47,306 bases of DNA from Candidatus Hepatobacter penaei (GTDB lineage Bacteria; Pseudomonadota; Alphaproteobacteria; Holosporales; Hepatobacteraceae). The notes beneath the pieces are model-generated. The model was not told the DNA's origin. It made no database searches and saw only the letters and a program-made list of their open reading frames with translations. Position numbers and translations under genes: made by a program. Positions 44,451 through 47,306 of this stretch are shown here, in pieces. Each line of letters begins with the position of its first letter. Position 1 is the first letter of the stretch. The stretch is from assembly GCF_000742475.1 (NCBI RefSeq), contig NZ_JQAJ01000001.1, positions 25,092 through 72,397 of the forward strand. The letters run 5' to 3'.

Positions 44451-45539
44451 GTGAGGGGCTATTTTTTAAAACGCGTGCTTTTGGCCGTGCCCACGCTTTT
44501 GGGCATTTTGTTTCTCAACTTTTTGCTGATTCAGTGGGCGCCTGGCGGCCCTGTAGAACAGATGGTGGCCCAGCTTCAAGGACTTTCAGGTGATGGCACG
44601 TCTGGCCTTTCAGGGGCTGAGCAAAGTGACATGACCTCCTTTGCAGAGGATCATCATCTTTATCGCGGCGGGTCTGGGCTGGATCCGCAGATTATCCGTG
44701 ACATTGAAAAAATGTATGGGTTTGATAAGCCCTTTTGGACCCGTTTTCTCCTGATGATCAAAAAGTATCTCACAGGGGATCTGGGGGTCAGCTATTTCAA
44801 GGGGCGTTCGGTGGCGTCGTTGATTATGGAAAAACTCCCCGTTTCCATCAGCCTGGGGCTGTGGAGCACCTTGCTGGTGTATAGCCTTTCCATCGTCTTA
44901 GGGGTGGCCAAAGCGCGCGCACACAAAACAACGTTTGATGTGGTGACCAGTTTTGTGGTGATTATTGGTTATGCGGTGCCGGGCTTTTTGTTTGGTGTGT
45001 TGCTGGTTCTTCTTTTTGCAGGGGGCAGCTTTTGGTCATGGTTTCCGCTGCGTGGGTTGACGTCACCTGACTTTGAAACCCTTTCCCTGTGGGGTAAGGT
45101 GTGTGATTATTTTTGGCATATGGCTTTGCCTTTATTAACTCAGGTGTTAAGCGGTTTTGCTTCGCTCACGTTTCTTACCAAAAATGCCTTTTTAGAAGAA
45201 ATGAACAAACCTTACGTGTTAACAGCCTATGCTAAAGGACTGTCCGCGCGGCAGGTTCTTTTTGGGCATGTGTTTCGCAATGCCTGCTTGGTGCTGTTGG
45301 TGGGGTTTCCTCAGGCATTTCTCCATCTGTTTTTCACAGGTGCGTTTTTAGTGGAGATTATTTTCTCACTGGATGGGCTCGGCCTGTTGGGATTCACGGC
45401 CGCCATCACCCGTGATTATCCGGTGATTTTTGGCACCCTTTATGTGTTTACGCTGCTCAGCCTGTTGCTCCATATTGTGGGCGACTTTTTGTATATGAAG
45501 GTAGATCCCCGTGTGCATTTTGAAAAAAGGAGGCGCTGA
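44451..45539 (+). CDS. yejB: Oligopeptide/microcin C-type ABC permease YejB
   Basis: Inner-membrane permease of the peptide ABC family. 362 residues from GTG 44451, with GAGGAG upstream. The start [19 protein letters not shown] and the [12 protein letters not shown] segment are typical of YejB, with the long periplasmic insertion (45-90) characteristic of this subfamily. The EAA-loop region is [21 protein letters not shown]. Pairs with YejE, whose start overlaps by one base (TGATG). The normal partners yejA (binding protein) and yejF (ATPase) are not adjacent: an iron/peptide unit of only B and E is unusual. In host-associated bacteria Yej imports peptides and is linked to resistance to host antimicrobial peptides. 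Confidence 0.9.
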   Translation: MRGYFLKRVLLAVPTLLGILFLNFLLIQWAPGGPVEQMVAQLQGLSGDGTSGLSGAEQSDMTSFAEDHHLYRGGSGLDPQIIRDIEKMYGFDKPFWTRFLLMIKKYLTGDLGVSYFKGRSVASLIMEKLPVSISLGLWSTLLVYSLSIVLGVAKARAHKTTFDVVTSFVVIIGYAVPGFLFGVLLVLLFAGGSFWSWFPLRGLTSPDFETLSLWGKVCDYFWHMALPLLTQVLSGFASLTFLTKNAFLEEMNKPYVLTAYAKGLSARQVLFGHVFRNACLVLLVGFPQAFLHLFFTGAFLVEIIFSLDGLGLLGFTAAITRDYPVIFGTLYVFTLLSLLLHIVGDFLYMKVDPRVHFEKRRR

Positions 45540-46552
45540 TGTCCCCGCTTCTGGAAAGGCGTGTTCGTGCGTTTCGCGCGCATCGGCGTGGGTGGATCAG
45601 TTTTCAGCTGTTGGTGGGTGTGTTTTTGCTTTCTTTGGCGGCGCCGTGGCTGTGCAATGACGTGCCTTATGTGGTGCGTGTGGAGGGCAAGACCTATTGG
45701 CCCATTGTGAAAGAATATCCAGAGCGATGTTTTGGTGGCACCCTCGATGGGCCTGCTGATTTTAAGGACCCGCTGATCCTGGATTTTATCAAAGAGCACC
45801 AGGGGTGGATGCTTTGGCCGCCGGTTCCTTATAGCGGCACGTCTGTCAACCTTGCGCGCATAGCACCTGCGCCGCCGTCTTGGGACAACTGGTGGGGTAC
45901 AGACGATCAAGGTCGGGATGTGTTGGCGCGCTTTGTTTACGGCTTGCGGGTCTCGTTGATTTTTGGATTTTTGCTCACACTGATGAGTTTGGTGCTGGGT
46001 GTGGTGATGGGGGCTGTTCAAGGTTATTTCGGTGGGCTAGTGGACCTCATTGGCCAGCGTTTTCAAGAGCTGTGGACCAGTTTGCCCATCTTGTTCATCT
46101 TGATCATCCTCTCAAGTTTTGTGCAGCCCAATTTAACGTGGCTGTTGGTGATTATGCTTCTTTTTTCATGGATGGGGCTTGCTTCGTTGGTGCGGGCGGA
46201 GTTTTTGCGTGCGCGCAATCATGACTATGCCAAGGCTGCCGTTGTGTTGGGTGTGTCGCCGGTGCGCATTATGTGGAAGCACATGTTGCCCAATGCCATG
46301 GTGGCCACCATCACGTTTTTACCTTTTTTGCTTAATCACAGCATTTCTGTGCTCACCTCGCTTGATTTTTTGGGCTTTGGTTTGCCGTTAGGCACCCCGT
46401 CTTTGGGTGAACTGTTGAGTCAAGCAAAGAACAATCTTTATGCGCCATGGCTGGGGGTGACCGCGTTTGGCGGCATCTCTTTTGTGCTGGTGTTGGTGGC
46501 GTTTATTGGAGAAGGGCTGCGTGATGCCACCGATGCACACACGAACGTCTAG
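45539..46552 (+). CDS. yejE: Oligopeptide/microcin C-type ABC permease YejE
   Basis: Second permease of the Yej importer, 337 residues. YejE features are the periplasmic part after the first helix with NDVPYVVRVEGKTYWPI and the segment WWGTDDQGRDVLARFVYGLR, followed by five more hydrophobic segments. The EAA loop is YAKAAVVLGVSPVRIMWKHM, and the end has SLGELLSQAKNNLYAPW. Translation is coupled to yejB. The next gene is convergent (znuA-like, after 24 bp), so no yejF follows; the ATPase must be encoded elsewhere or shared. Confidence 0.9.
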   Translation: MSPLLERRVRAFRAHRRGWISFQLLVGVFLLSLAAPWLCNDVPYVVRVEGKTYWPIVKEYPERCFGGTLDGPADFKDPLILDFIKEHQGWMLWPPVPYSGTSVNLARIAPAPPSWDNWWGTDDQGRDVLARFVYGLRVSLIFGFLLTLMSLVLGVVMGAVQGYFGGLVDLIGQRFQELWTSLPILFILIILSSFVQPNLTWLLVIMLLFSWMGLASLVRAEFLRARNHDYAKAAVVLGVSPVRIMWKHMLPNAMVATITFLPFLLNHSISVLTSLDFLGFGLPLGTPSLGELLSQAKNNLYAPWLGVTAFGGISFVLVLVAFIGEGLRDATDAHTNV

Positions 46553-46576
46553 CCCCAAAACACACCATAGCCAAGG

Positions 46577-47306
46577 TCAGTGTAACCCCTGTTGTGCCTG
46601 TGTTTTTTCAAGAGGCGCTAACAGGGTGGTGACATTATGTTTCATGAGGGCAATATAATCAGCCGCCGGCCCGTCGGGGGGGGAGAGCGCGTCTGAATAA
46701 AGGGTGCCGCCGATGGTGATGCCTGTTTCTTGAGACAGGGCGTTCATGATTTTTGGTGACACCATATTTTCAAAAAAAATACCACGAATATGGCGCCGTT
46801 TGATTTCTTCGATCAAGAGCGCTATTTTTTGCGCAGAAGGTTCATCGTCAGTGGAGATGCCCAGCGGGGATAGGAAGGAAAAACCGTAAGCCTTAGCAAA
46901 ATAGCCAAAGGCATCGTGGGTGGTGAGGGCGCATCGTTTTTCTGGCGGCAGGGCGTGGATGCGCGTGCGCACCCACCGGTTAAGTTCTTTAAGTTTTTGA
47001 TCGAAGAGCCGCGCCCGAAAGCGAAAGATGGGCGCCATGTGCGGCCACGTTTTACACAAAGCCTCCACAATCACGGTTACATAGCTTCTTACATTATTAA
47101 TATTGTGCCAGGCATGAGGGTCAGGAATTTTCTGAGAGATATCGTCAAAGAAAAGGGGTGAACACCCCTGTGAAGCAATCACAAGAGAGGAGGGTGGGCG
47201 CTCTTTAAGAAACCGTTCCATCCAATGATTTTCAAGGTTCAAACCATTGATGATGACAAGACGAGCTTGGGTTAACTCAAGAATATCTTGCGGAGATGGC
47301 TCAAAG
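46577..47306 (-). CDS. Metal ABC transporter substrate-binding protein (ZnuA/MntA type), 5' end outside window
   Basis: C-terminal 243 residues of a cluster A-I (TroA-like) periplasmic metal-binding protein; the frame stays open to the window edge, so the signal peptide is missing. The start of the visible part (EPSPQDILELTQARLVIING) is the typical segment after the first metal His. Metal ligands are likely in DPHAWHNINNV, LTTHDAFGYFAKAYGF, the Glu of IFFENMVSPK, and GGTLYSDALSPPDG. The loop normally His-rich in ZnuA is absent, and GLNLENHWMERF recalls manganese/iron members, so Mn or Fe is a bit more likely than Zn. Its permease and ATPase genes would be expected to the right or elsewhere. 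Confidence 0.88.
   Translation of the reverse strand, partial: FEPSPQDILELTQARLVIINGLNLENHWMERFLKERPPSSLVIASQGCSPLFFDDISQKIPDPHAWHNINNVRSYVTVIVEALCKTWPHMAPIFRFRARLFDQKLKELNRWVRTRIHALPPEKRCALTTHDAFGYFAKAYGFSFLSPLGISTDDEPSAQKIALLIEEIKRRHIRGIFFENMVSPKIMNALSQETGITIGGTLYSDALSPPDGPAADYIALMKHNVTTLLAPLEKTQAQQGLH

Overview
The window looks like a stretch of chromosome from an obligately or facultatively intracellular alphaproteobacterium. Alphaproteobacterial hallmarks are the atpHAGDC operon without atpIBEF, a TrcR/DUF1013 regulator, an HdaA-type DnaA-related protein next to a PerM-like permease and a CDP-alcohol phosphatidyltransferase, the plsY-dprA-topA order, GatC, and a release factor 2 with SPY instead of SPF. 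Housekeeping blocks are interrupted by secreted proteins with eukaryote-like features (F-box-like, leucine-rich repeats, Ser/Arg/Pro-rich low-complexity regions). This combination recalls the Holosporales. A GH18 chitinase-fold protein would suit an arthropod- or crustacean-associated member such as Hepatobacter. The lineage is inference; there is no rRNA in the window.

Layout. 1-1.5 kb: the 3' part of a secreted FnIII + GH18-fold protein. 1.5-11.0 kb (minus strand): comEC, an SbmA/BacA-like ABC transporter, and the F1 ATP synthase operon (atpH, A, G, D, C) followed by a probable lipoprotein. 11.2-16.5 kb (plus strand): an accessory block of four exported proteins (a 646-aa disordered/helical protein, a small basic helical protein, a 387-aa protein of unknown family and an outer-membrane beta-barrel), with a candidate structured RNA and tRNA-Glu(CUC) between them. 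16.6-26.3 kb (minus strand): an ABCB-type exporter, trcR, ndk, gatC, topA, dprA, plsY, hdaA, a PerM/AI-2E permease and a CDP-alcohol phosphatidyltransferase.

26.4-30.9 kb (minus strand): an effector-like pair, a signal-peptide F-box-like protein and a signal-peptide LRR protein. The LRR reading frame is cut by one in-frame TAA. Between the two genes is a 0.6-kb non-coding tract holding three different families of short tandem repeats. 31.3-36.1 kb (plus strand): bioY-tkt-rpiB-era-recO, in which RpiB carries an unexpected N-terminal membrane segment. 36.4-38.6 kb: two more unrecognised proteins, one exported and one with a nuclear-localisation-like basic cluster behind a good sigma70 promoter. 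38.9-47.3 kb: recR, a SurA/PrsA-like peptidyl-prolyl isomerase, prmC and prfB (the latter with its +1 programmed frameshift), Fe-type superoxide dismutase, a rubrerythrin-like protein, the YejB/YejE peptide permeases, and a metal-binding ZnuA/MntA-like protein running off the right edge.

Functional links. prmC and prfB act together: PrmC methylates the GGQ glutamine of RF2. dprA, comEC, recO and recR cover DNA uptake and RecFOR loading. sodB and rubrerythrin are oxidative-stress defence. tkt and rpiB belong to the non-oxidative pentose phosphate branch. The least-explained material is the exported accessory set. Three of its genes (13359, 14458 and 30861) share a TGAC/GTCA-type dyad at the presumed -35 element, which could mean joint control.
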